Shown here: in pieces, positions 37,056-48,200 of the stretch
How positions within the stretch are numbered: the first letter of the stretch is position 1
Layout of the letters: every line of letters starts with the position of its first letter
NCBI GenBank assembly: GCA_024305405.1
Contig: JAKNDB010000068.1
Location: 766,501-830,500 of the forward strand
Length of the DNA: 64,000 nucleotides
Source: Dirofilaria immitis
Lineage: Eukaryota > Nematoda > Chromadorea > Rhabditida > Onchocercidae
Direction: 5' to 3'
Notes under the pieces: model-generated
The model's database searches: none
Told to the model about the DNA's origin: nothing
What the model saw: only the letters and a program-made list of their open reading frames with translations
Made by a program: the position numbers and the translations under genes

Positions 37056-37264
37056 TACCTGTCGTTGTGATATTTACAATATTCTCATGTCTTATACATA
37101 AAAATCGATTTATCCATTCAATAAATCGTGTGGGATCAAAAGCGTTTGATTTACAAAAATTTTTAATTGAAAATCCAACAACAGCGAATATTCCAAATGC
37201 TACTTCAATTGGACAACATCTGGTAGGCACTAGTTTACAAACTATCTTAATCATTCGTCGCTGA
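37056..37264 (+). pseudogene. Intact second copy of the last orai exon (TM4 and C-terminus), orphaned
   Basis: 209 bp, the same length and protein frame as the functional exon 6980-6772 on the opposite strand (VVVIFTIFSCLIHKNRF, then NRVGSKAFDLQKFL), including the acceptor and stop. No other orai exon lies upstream on this strand; the copied segment stops within the preceding intron. Either very recent duplication or ongoing gene conversion keeps it unmutated. It cannot make a channel by itself. Confidence 0.85.
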
Positions 37265-37535
37265 TAGGAGAGATAACGAAGAAATTTCATAAAAATTTAT
37301 TTTCTTATTGCTTTTACATATAAGCTCCTGCATTTGCAATTTTGCTCTTTATGAATTTGTTGAATATTTTCCAGTCTTCTTGTTATATTGTTAAATTTGG
37401 ATTATTTTATGATTAAACAAATCGACGGGACGAATTCAATATTTTTTCTTTATGTTTTCCTATTTGCTATATTCAATTTGCATGTTATCCGTTAATCATT
37501 TTTTTCTTTTCATCTCTTCATTTCATTCATTTCAG

Positions 37536-37917
37536 CTATTGTGGAGGGAACTTAAATCCAAAACAATATAGTAAGTCTAGCTCTTACTCTAATCTATTTA
37601 TTGGATTTGATATTAAAATTTTTACGCCTGATATATAAAATATGATTTCCAGCTACGTTTAGAATTATGAATGGTTGGTGATAAAAATTCTTCAGGAGGT
37701 ATCGTATACTTTCGTTATTCTGTTTATCTCATTTATTCTCTTTGTACGTTTATTTACATTCTTTGCGTTTTTGATAACACAGAACATTCATTATTTTATG
37801 CCTTTTTTTCATCCGTTTTTTTACTCAGTTTTCCCATGTATCTTCTATTTATCAAATCGGATAACTGTTTCTCCAGTCTCTCTCTGTATGTATAGGATAC
37901 TTATTTATTTCAGATAA
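37536..37917 (+). CDS. Candidate exons of an unidentified membrane protein in the arm-specific segment
   Basis: A short exon 37536-37570 (TTTCAG acceptor, GTAAGT donor) is followed by an acceptor at 37651-37652. A hydrophobic frame downstream reads VSYTFVILFISFILFVRLF, then HYFMPFFHPFFYSVFPCIFY. The pattern of a helix, a short loop and a Pro/Phe-rich helix resembles the last two helices of nematode serpentine receptors, but there is an in-frame TAG just after the second acceptor, and no family can be named. It could be a relic. Confidence 0.3.
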
Positions 37918-38835
37918 AATTCTCTGCTTGGCATTGTTATCGTCATCTTTCAGAGTTTAAGGTTTTGGAACATTTTATGTTCATTTGCAAGATAGCAAGT
38001 GTTTAATTTCCCGATTTTTCTATATATACAAAACAGTTTTTTTCCGTTCTAGAGAACAGTGCTTGTATTAGTTGCAGTACGGCTTTGAATTTCACGGTGT
38101 TAGTATTATCGAGATTGGATACTACCTTTTCCATTCTAACGATAAATTTTTTCTTCGACAAATAGGAAATCTGTGTTGATTGATATTTCATATTTAGCAA
38201 AACATATCGTTTGATTTCTGTTCTGCCATTTAATAATCATGATTTTCATCGTATTTATGTGTAGTTCAGCGCGGTACAATTTTTGATGTTTTCTTTGTAT
38301 GAGAAGTTCAATTATACAATTATATCATTGAATATGATAAAGGCGATTAGGGAATAGAATAGTTAGATAAGTTTCCTTTGAGATAAAAAAAGCATATTTA
38401 GATGAACATTAACAATGTAACAAGGGTGGGAAAGGATATTTCATACAAAGGGATGATAAATGAAATTGCTAAAACTGTAAACAATCATTTACGTCGATTA
38501 CAATGCTGAATCATTAAGGAATTTGGATTATGTAATTATTTCGAAATACGATGTTTGATTTATAGTCATAAATATTTTTAGTTTTCCCCAACAGTCTAAT
38601 CATTATCTTTAAAATATCAATAAAAATGTAATTTTCATTTATTCTGCCAAATTTATTGATAGTTGTGATAATTTAATAATATCACTTCGTCATTTCTTCC
38701 ACACTTAAATCATCTATCTCGAATATGTAATCTAAGTGATAATCCTTCTTTCACAAATTTTGAAAGAACATTTTAATTCTAATCATTGTTAAGTTAAATT
38801 CATCCAATTAATTTATTCATCTTTTTGCAATTATT

Positions 38836-39072
38836 TTGATTTGTGTGTTAATTGGAATCCATTTTGCTGTAATCATTAATTACCATTTCAAGCTGGAAGT
38901 AGATGAAGATGAACGACTATTGGAACTTGTTTCTAATCAAGAAAATCTGCTTATTAAAATTAATGTTAATAAATGCTTATATTCGGTGTATTATGCTTTT
39001 AACAATCCAACTGTATATGACCGGTACTTAAAAATGGAAGCTATGATGTTGAAACTTATTTATCACATATAA
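38836..39072 (+). CDS. Unidentified ORF or exon, inverted partner of 1272-1445
   Basis: A 78-codon frame with a hydrophobic start (CVLIGIHFAVIINYHF), then LEVDEDERLLELVSNQE and CLYSVYYAFNNPTVYDRY, stopping at 39072. The middle is conserved with the left-arm copy, but the N-terminal part differs. Function unknown. Confidence 0.35.
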   Translation: MICVLIGIHFAVIINYHFKLEVDEDERLLELVSNQENLLIKINVNKCLYSVYYAFNNPTVYDRYLKMEAMMLKLIYHI

Positions 39073-40300
39073 AAGCTCGGAATGTTTTAAATTATCTCAA
39101 ACATTATCTCGAATATTTCTACTGTTAAGGTTAATTCTTACAATACAGAGATAAGAAGAAAGAATAATTCATAATTTTACGATTTCGAGAACGATGCAAA
39201 TTCACGATTATAATCTGATAAGAAACGGTTTGATATTCTATGATATTTCATACAATTTATTTTATATACTCATCGATTTATATTATTTTATAAAAGTTAA
39301 ATTTAGCAAAAACATTTATTCAGCATGCGTGTTTTTATTCTCAAATATATGCTTTATATTACAAAATTGATATGCTTTTGAATCAAATTTAATTCTTCAA
39401 TGTATGAAACGAACTTATGATTTCCATGCCATATCATAAACTTTTTTAATAAATTAATGGATTTATCAAATATGTAATATTTATGAAAAATGCTTGTATG
39501 GAATGCTGAATATTCGAGTTTTTATTAAAAGGAAATATCTTAATGAGACTGAACATTAAATTTTTTATATATTTACATATTCGAATAAAATCCATGCTAA
39601 CTTCAAACCGAATCCTCGTTCAATTTCAGACTTTTAAAACAAATTTCAGCCATGCGAAGAATATGCAGTATGAATGGATTTAACCTAATTAATACAATGG
39701 CTGTATCAATAATAACTTTGGAAGTGGATATGTCAATGTTGTCGCGAATTCACATCCGCAAGACCCCGACTAAATGATTCATCAAATAAATTTCTCATTG
39801 TAAATAAATGTCAACAATATTATGAATCATTCTAACCAATTTTACATTTCTTAGGTCCCCACGCTTTTTCTTGTTTTTGTTTTTATCTGAGCTCATACCC
39901 ACGGGAAATGCCTTTGTTAGCAATCGCTTATAATATTTATCTAAAATTCACATCTTCGTCCAAATTCTCATCTTAATCTTCTCATTGGATTGTTTCTAGG
40001 TTGTAATCGATTCTTAACAGTCCGCTGTCTAATGAGAAAACCACTCCCATCTCCTAATCTATATAAACCCTATTGTATAACGAAACATATCTGTTTCGAT
40101 TAAGTTTTACTATCAGCTGGACATTGACACAGTTCCAGCCAGCCCAGCCCAGCCCAATTCAATTCAATTCAACTTAGCGCAACTGAACTCAACACGGCTC
40201 AACTCAATTCACCTCAGCGAACCACAGTAAGCTGATCAACTAACACGACAAATCAACCCATTGAAAACCTGGTGGTATTTAGCTAATATAACAACATCAC
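38840..40300. repeat. Right arm of the inverted duplication, outer blocks
   Basis: 38870-39630 is the inverse of 720-1500 and 4810-5340, and 39690-40300 is the inverse of 2200-2830. Read in inverse order the blocks are colinear with 2200 to 7196 on the left. 40135-40180 has a pentamer run (CAGCC)n passing into (CAATT)n that is more regular than on the left arm. Confidence 0.8.
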
Positions 40301-41190
40301 ACTTCGCGACTGAAAAATTCGCGGCAGACTCGAATTGATATCCGATGTGAGGTCACGATGTCAAGTAGTATTATCGCCAAGAATGGTCCATTCCATGAAA
40401 TATAATTATTATAAAATAAACTGAATAGAAAAATGCTAATTATGAATAACTATTTCAGCTTGTCATTTACCAGTATTATAGCGGAATGTCAGGCGATTAG
40501 CCAGATCATTGTGTTTTAAATTATGTTTCCGAGCAGTTTAGACACTACCAATTCTGCATCTCATTTTAAGTTCAACAATAAATAATTGACATCAGTCAAA
40601 TGCAGAAGATATTAAGAACGGTGATAATGTGTAATATAATGTTGCAAAATGGATACTGATGATGTTATTCTGTTCAAAACATCAGATCTTCTTTATCTCA
40701 GTGTTAGCAATATTCCTACTATTATGCAGGATAGCGAAGGCTTCAAAAATAATGTAATCATCTCGTAATTCAGAATGGTTTAGCAAACAAATGAAAAGGA
40801 TTTAAAAGATAAAAAAATTCTTTTTCAATAAAGCATGTGACCAACCTAAAACAAGTGATACTTTCGAAATAAATAACACTTTTCGATGTTAAAATATCAA
40901 AAACGACTACGAATGATGTCATATACAGATGAGAAACAGACGCTGACAATGTTGAAGGAAAAAATCATATGCTGCAGTAGGTCTGATTAATAAAAAATTT
41001 CGACTTCAAGACTTTGAATAATTCAATTAAATAATGTATAAAAATCCTTATAGTAATATAAGATGAATGGGAAAAATTATTGTGGCTTCACTAATAATTC
41101 AATTCTATGAATAGAAATTTATTTTTAAAAATTTTATTTTTTTAAATGAAAGGCTAAATACCACATTTATCATACTACTCTTATATTCTC
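40301..41190. other. No recognisable gene
   Basis: AT-rich sequence with no supported exon or repeat partner noticed. Confidence 0.45.
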
Positions 41191-41770
41191 ATGCTCTAAA
41201 TCCTTTGATTCAAAAATTCACGAACTTTATAGTCATTAGTACCCGCTCTCGAGAACTCAATATGACGAGATTTTCGCCGATATGTTGTATTATGAGGGAA
41301 AATTCCTCGAAATGAATTGCGTAAAGTACAGCAAGAAGCATATATGATATGATAATATTCGAAATGACTTTTTTGTTTTAATTTCCCATCCAAAAAATCT
41401 CAGTAAGAGATTCAGTAATATATGCCGGAACATCAATGAAAAGTTTTTTTCTAACGTCAAATTATTATTGTACATGAATTTGACTAACAGTTTCACCCGT
41501 TCACCGAATAGAAATTTTTTTTTTGAATAATTTAAACATCAAAATCAAACTTACCGCATCGATACCTTATATGCTGCAATTTTTATCATTTTAAATCCGA
41601 AAAATTAAGAAGCTTTACAATTATCAATATTTTTTCTAATGATTCAATATGGATGAGATTCTCGTCGAATAGTATGGCGAGGAATCCTTCGAAATGAACT
41701 GTTATGAAATATTATTTGAGATATATAAAATAGTAATTTTGAATTTTAATTTTCCATTTCAAAAGAAGAT
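41190..41770 (-). repeat. Two diverged copies of an unidentified, possibly coding unit
   Basis: On the minus strand 41393-41196 reads DGKLKQKSHFEYYHIIYASC, then RNSFRGIFPHNTTYRRKSR. 41770-41640 holds a related but broken version (similar GAAATGGAAAATTAAAATTC start, TTCATTTCGAAGGATTCC middle and CGACGAGAATCTCATC end). A tandem pair with one open and one decayed frame suggests duplicated exons of a gene I do not recognise. Confidence 0.4.
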
Positions 41771-42263
41771 TAGAAATCAATAAAACATTATACAAAAAGA
41801 CAATCTCAAACACAGTATAAAATAGTAAATTAATATAATAAACAATATAAGATACGATTTTTTCATAATGTAGCTAAATTAGATGATGAATATAATTTAT
41901 GAAAATAGCATGGTCAAGAATTGTATGAAATATTGAAGTTTTATTAAACATTTCTTTCGCAAAATTCAGCATGGCTATATCTTTCATAATCAAAAAATTT
42001 CGAAAATAGAAAAAATTTTCCTTAGGCTGTCATTTAAATTTATCTTGTTGTGAATCAATAGTTTAATTTTATCACAAGTAACAATTTCCATTATTTCAAT
42101 TATCAATACGATGATGAATTTTTAAACTTTTTTTTTCATGAAATTAGCTTTAATTGTCGAAGTTCAATATTTAGTTTATTCAAAAACAGTTAGGTTGGGC
42201 ATACATACATATCAAAAATAAAAAAGAATGTATTCTAGGCAATAAATATAGTCATTATTATGA

Positions 42264-42678
42264 TTGATCGAATTTTTATGTTTCGATTTGGTTTTTTTTT
42301 CATGTTTCATTGTTTTCAACATTAATGATACTTTGCTTGGCTCGAAGGCTTTTGTCCAATTGTTTTATATTCTAAATTTTTATATTTGCTACATCAATTG
42401 TAACAAGCTGAATCTAAGCCAACAGCAATTTGAATTGCAGAAAATCTTAAAATTTCACAACGATGAACTCATTTCGAAATTAAAAGTTTGTTATTCTGCT
42501 AAGCAGTCAAGCCGCACATACTGTTGTTACATGTAAGTAATTAAATTTAATATTTAAAAATTAATTAAATGGATATATTGACACCTTTTCTAGAGACAAG
42601 AGGAAATCATTCGGCGGTGGACAAAATAAGATAATCAAAACCAACGTCGCAGGAAACAGCATTGATACCAATGTATAG
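42264..42678 (+). CDS. Weak two-exon candidate, unknown product
   Basis: A frame ending at a good donor (42532, GTAAGT) joins in phase to an exon 42594-42678 that ends in TAG: LNLSQQQFELQKILKFHNDE, then SAKQSSRTYCCYIDKRKS, then FGGGQNKIIKTNVAGNS. The upstream boundary is unclear because the hydrophobic sequence before LNLS may be intron. No family recognised; could be chance. Confidence 0.3.
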
Positions 42679-43025
42679 CACTGAAATTTTATAGTTACTC
42701 CATGCCTTATTTTTCAAATCTAAGTAAACAAATAACGGATTCATCGGTTTTATCAGTCTTATTTGGGTTGTTTAATTTAGAATGCTTTTAATTAATGATT
42801 AGGAATCATTATCTAGATGAGTTTATTCCGTTAAACTTTATCTACTGATTGATAAAAACCATTATTGTTGATGTTTTTGAAGTTTTTTTAATTTTAAAAT
42901 TTAGAATAAATTTCATGCTTTCAAAGCAGGCTAGTAATTGTTGCCAGATGACAGGATGATGGCATTCCCATTTATAGCCATCAAAAAATTTTTTGATTAT
43001 AAAAACAAATTTGCGAAAAGTTAAC

Positions 43026-43163
43026 CGCGGCAGCAATAAGTACTTCGGAATATTTGAAAGGGCCGCATAATGCTTCCGGATCTTCTTGTTTTGTGATTAC
43101 AACAACAAGTATTATTAATGCCACTAGCGGAAGGACGATTGAAATTCCATGAAATACAATTGT
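43026..43163 (-). CDS. Membrane-protein exon, unidentified
   Basis: A 138-bp, phase-0 exon between TTTTAG and GTTAAC: TIVFHGISIVLPLVALIILV, then VITKQEDPEALCGPFKYSE, then VLIAAA. One clear transmembrane helix, then a polar loop with a Cys, then the start of another hydrophobic stretch. It is downstream of another TM exon that already ends in a stop, so it belongs to a different gene, a duplicate, or an alternative 3' end. Confidence 0.5.
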
Positions 43164-43473
43164 CTAAAATTATCATGTAGCTTGGCATTTTTTGCTATAA
43201 GAATATTGAACAGGTGAAGTTTTGGAGATAGGAAAATATGGAGAAAAGAGAAAGAAAGAAGATTCAAGAATAGGCAATTTAATTAAATGATCGTCGTAGA
43301 AACAAGCAGAAATATATATGAGTCGAACATGAAGCAATTAAAATTCAAATTTCATTAGATAATACAAGGAATTGTTTTTTAAGTAAAATCTGTAGAATAC
43401 AAATACTGTTTGAAGTTTTTTTTTTTAGAAATAATAAAGATATGCAAAATGCATTTAGAGGAAAAAAAATTTA

Positions 43474-43659
43474 TTAACGACAACAACGCACAACAATTGG
43501 TGCGATTCGAATACGTAAACATTTAATTGTTTCACAGATCAAATTGATAATTTGAACAATAAGCGTAGTTAACATAAATGAAAATGCAACAACCAATTTT
43601 GTATTACTCATCCATACGTAACGTGAAATGATAAGCGTTACTGCTACGAACGCCAAAAA
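43474..43659 (-). CDS. Terminal exon of an unidentified multi-pass membrane protein
   Basis: The acceptor ATTGTTATAG is followed by FLAFVAVTLIISRYVWMSN, then TKLVVAFSFMLTTLIVQII and a basic tail ending VVRCCR and TAA. Two helices with a short loop and a Cys-rich end. A small tetraspan-type nematode protein is plausible, but upstream exons were not found. Confidence 0.5.
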   Translation of the reverse strand, partial: FLAFVAVTLIISRYVWMSNTKLVVAFSFMLTTLIVQIINLICETIKCLRIRIAPIVVRCCR

Positions 43660-45225
43660 CTATAACAATAATAAATTATAGTTACATGGTAATTAAACAA
43701 ATGATAAGTTTACATCGTTTGATAAAATAACAAAACTGCTAGGCATGAGAGATAGACAAATTTTTCTGCTACATACACTAAGATGAATTATTATTCGAAA
43801 ATTATCAATAAGCTAAGCTTTGTGAAAAACGATTTCATCAATGGTACATTGATAATTAGTTATTAACATCGAGTTACAGAAATCGATTTGATTAAACGAG
43901 CAGCTCCATCGATCCATTGAAATTCTGACAGAAGAATTTTCTATATAATACACCTTTTGATTCCTCAATTACAATATTAGAATTAATTACTAATTATCAA
44001 TGTATCGCTAATGATGATTTTGAATTACAACGAACTCCTGATTAATTCAACGTGCAATTTCCACTGATTCTTTATCCAAACTCTGATAAATCTATCAATT
44101 CAACTGACAATCAGTCAGATAACATCAATATCGTCTTGCATAGTCTCGTAATTTGGAGATAAGGATGAAGAGACTGATGATAATAGACACTTTCTTTTTA
44201 CAAATGCTAATGATTCACTAATCTTCTCTTCAACGTTAGAGCACACTGATCAGAGGGAATGAGGAAAAAATTCAGAATTCTAAATACTTAATTCACGGTC
44301 ACAAACAAACCGTAGAAAGCAATGTAAGTGAATAATACAGTTCACGTGGGCATGCCATTTCACTAACAACCAATAGATAAAAATAATTTTCAATTTAAAA
44401 AATTGAATTTATTTATATGGCTAATAATATTAATAAAAAAATGTTTGCATAACATTTAGCATCAGAAATATATTACGACAGAAATAAATAACTGTAATAT
44501 CACTGAAGCAATATTATTTGAATAAGCATGCACAGAACTGCTCATATGCAAGTTTACTGAATCTTGTATATTCTATGATCTATGTTGCTGCTTTATATTC
44601 TGTCTATTTTTATAAAGTTTTAAATTTATTTCATAAATAAAGCGAATAATATGTCTTTTTCATAAATATAATAAAACTATTATTTTACTTTTCTTATAAA
44701 AAAAATATGATTTTTGTCAGTTCAGATAGAAATAAAATAAATGTTTCTGACGAATTGCAATAGTATTATTTTTCTGTTCAATAATCTTTATCTATGACAT
44801 CAAAAAAAAACTCCGATTTATATGTTATCACATTTGTAATTTTGTAAAAGTATTGCAATAGATAAAGTGAATGAATAAAATAGTTGCAAGAATTAAGCAG
44901 CTGTTTGTTAAATGGAAAGAAAAATTTTTAAATCAATGCTCATAATATTGGAAATTTCGCCTAACCTACTTAAAATTAGTTTCTTCCTAGGAATTGAAGA
45001 AACTTGTGACTTAATTCTAGGAAATATCCGTAATAGCAAATATAATTCAGAAACGATTTCATCAAAAAAAGAATGAAACATTTTCCATAGTTTCGAAAAT
45101 TTTTAGCAAAATATTACCGTGATAGTTAATGAAAGATATAAATAGAGGAATAAAAATATCGCACAGTAGGAAATGTTTCTTTCATAGATAATTAAGGAAT
45201 GCTTTCAAATATTATCGGACATGAT
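43660..45225. other. No recognisable gene
   Basis: Intergenic sequence downstream of the SCYL1-type gene. It may include further exons of the membrane protein at 43474, but none could be supported. Confidence 0.4.
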
Positions 45226-48200
45226 TCAAGTACCACCACTAACACCTCGAGCAGTTCGTTTCCTAGCCATTTCCTTACGATGAACTTCATTTCGAACTGG
45301 AATCCTCGCTTGACGGATTTCTTTACTTTCTGCTCTCGAAGAAACTGAAAGAGCAATTTCTATATATTTATGTGAAATAATATAAATGGCATTGTGGATT
45401 ACGATGTAAAAGCATAAGATTTAGGTTATTTTTACTTAAAAGCTGTGATCCATCTATTTTCTGTTCAAATTTGTCAAATTCTAGAGCATGTTACTCGCCG
45501 TTACATTGATTACTAATTAACAATGATTACATATAATGGATATACAACTTTTATAAGATTCAAATTGTAGGGTTGATCAGCACTTAGAGAAGCAATTTAT
45601 ATCATTTAACTGCAAACTCAATAATATTTTAGCTTCCGACAAATGTCAATTGTTGCAATTTTAAAGGTATTTGATAAAAATACTAAAAACGTTCAGGAAG
45701 TATTTAAAAAAACAATAAGAGTAAGTAAGTTAATGGATTTTTATAAATAAAATAATAATAACTGCTGTGAAATAATATATTACACAAACAATAAAAATGC
45801 GGGATACATTCAAGAAAAAAAAAGAAAAAACCTATTCAAAGAAATGAAGATCTAAATGAGTTAATTTAAAAATATGAGAATTTAAACTTACTCTCCGCAT
45901 GTTCATCGGCATCCCATGAAATATTCCATCCTTCGCTTTCCGCTACTTGAGTAGATGCCACATCTGAAATTGTAAAAAAGTGAGCAGAAAATGTTTTTTT
46001 AAACTCTTTTAGTAAAAAGATTTTTTTCAGAAAATCAGAACAAGACAGAAATGCAGATCTCTTTTTCAATTACGGTCTTCCTAATACTTTCTAAAACTTT
46101 TAATTTATCATGTACATAAAAAATTACCATTTGCATAGATAAATCAATAAACTAATAATGAACCTGAACTGACATCGAAATCACCCCAGCCGCTTGTATT
46201 CGAATTATCATCCCAACCATCAGTCAATATATTGCTGGCATTCTTTACGGAAACTATGCTCCTATTAATTTCACCATCACTTAATCGATCAACTATGCTC
46301 GGCTTGGGACTAATGCCCAACAAATAATCCAAATCATCTTCAACTGTAAAAACACAATAGTCGTTTCTAAAATTATAACTTTCAATCCTAAAAATTTTAT
46401 TTTTCAAGTTAAACAGGAAAGTATTTTTTTAAACAGACGACTTGAAGAAAAAATGAATCTCTAATCCTAATTGATTTATATTTTCCTCTCTCTTTCTCTT
46501 TATATACGTAATACATATTGTCAATTACTGCAACTAATTTTATTTTTTAGAATTCGTTTTCTGTTAATTTTTCAATCATTTTGAATTAAAAAACAACACC
46601 AGTAGGCTTTGTAACAGCATGTTGCAATTTCAGTCCGCCAATTCCCGATAATTTCCCATGAGAATTCGACGATGTCGTAACTGATGTTTTACTTTCAGTA
46701 GTTTTTATCTATAAAAAGTAAAATAATAGACTGAAGAAGTGGTTTTAATCAAAGCCTAAAGTTTTTGTTAGTTAAAATATTGCATTATAAATTCGAAAAA
46801 TCGCTAATCTCTACTTTTAATATCAAACAATGAAAAGACATCAAGCATAACACCAATGATTTCTTCAGTGTATTTTTTCTCTTATAATGAAAACATGCTA
46901 ATGACAAGTCTTTCTATTACTCATACAGCCATCTTTTCTCTAAATTTGCTATGAGCTAATTTTTTGAATGCAAAGCTCTACAATGTTGCATTAGCTGATT
47001 ATCAAACACGTCTTGTTCATGAAACCTTTAAAACTTTAAAACCAAATAATAAAACTGGCTTAAATTTTAAAACCGAATTAAGGTAATACTTTCGTTTCTC
47101 CATATTCGTCATCCCATTCATTGTTTGTGCTTGTGGTGTTTGTTGTTAATGCATCATTAGCATCTTCCCACTTCTCATCATTTTCTGCAGACAGACTATC
47201 GTCGAGTTCACCCCAACCATCATTCGAAAGCTTCACTGCTGACGTTTTACACGATTTTAATTCAGATGATGCCTTTGTGGTAGATGCTAATTCACATACG
47301 GAGGTCTTTTGTTTATATGTTGAGTCAGTTTGATCTTGCACTGATGGAGAGTATTTGTAGAATTTGCCTGAAAGTGATTTCAACGCCCAGCTTGCCCACT
47401 GAGGCACCTGAAATATATTATTATGCGGTATTAAAAAGTTGAAGAGGATATAACGTTTGAGATACTATTCGCTACAGTAAAGATTTTCTATCATTTTATA
47501 CATGAATAATATTTACAAAAATAACCTTATCACTGCTAAGCAAACCACTTTTTCCACCAGCTTTTACTTGTGCTTCAAGTTCTGTTATGAGTTCCGGATT
47601 TTCACTAGCCTTTTCCAGCTTTTCGATGAAACCATGGAGGGCTTTGAAAATTTGATCCCTAACCTGAATATATGCCAATTTCCTTTAAAAACTTATACAA
47701 AATATATCAAAACAAGGAAAGATTAAAGGAATGACAAATGATAAGCATATAATATCAAAAATTTCAAATAATCTTACGAAATGTAAAATATTTTTACGGC
47801 AGCAGTCCGATAGCATATCAGAAACAATATCTCAGAAGATTCATGTAAGCAGTCAAGTTATCCTATTTTATGAAATTTCCTATAAAATACGTGTTATCTG
47901 GGAGCTTACCTAAAGCTTTCGTATTGCAATGTTCCTCACTGATATTCATGAGTACAGCAGGTTGTATACAGTTTTGAATTTAGTGAAAGACTAAAGAGAG
48001 CTTTTTATTATTAGTTTTTTGTAATTCTTACGATCTTAAGTCTAATGACTACCAACTTAAAAACATGAAATTAATTTCTGCAAATATGTGTACACTTTGA
48101 AAATTTCATTATAAGCAACCTGCTTTTCCGGATCACACGTTACCATCGATAAAGCTGGTAATACACGATTTGCAACTTCTATTAATGAATAGTATTGTTG

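Larger units (their letters stand above)
36841..38610. repeat. Right arm of the inverted duplication, inner block
   Basis: Inverse complement of 6150-7196, except for a right-arm-specific segment at about 37545-38395. Similarity is very high from 36843 to 37540 and lower beyond 38395. Confidence 0.85.

Noticed and set aside
47121..47333. Plus-strand ORF of 70 codons
   Set aside because: Antisense shadow of exon 11 of the SCYL1-type gene, whose acidic codons read as Ser/Val/Phe on the other strand.
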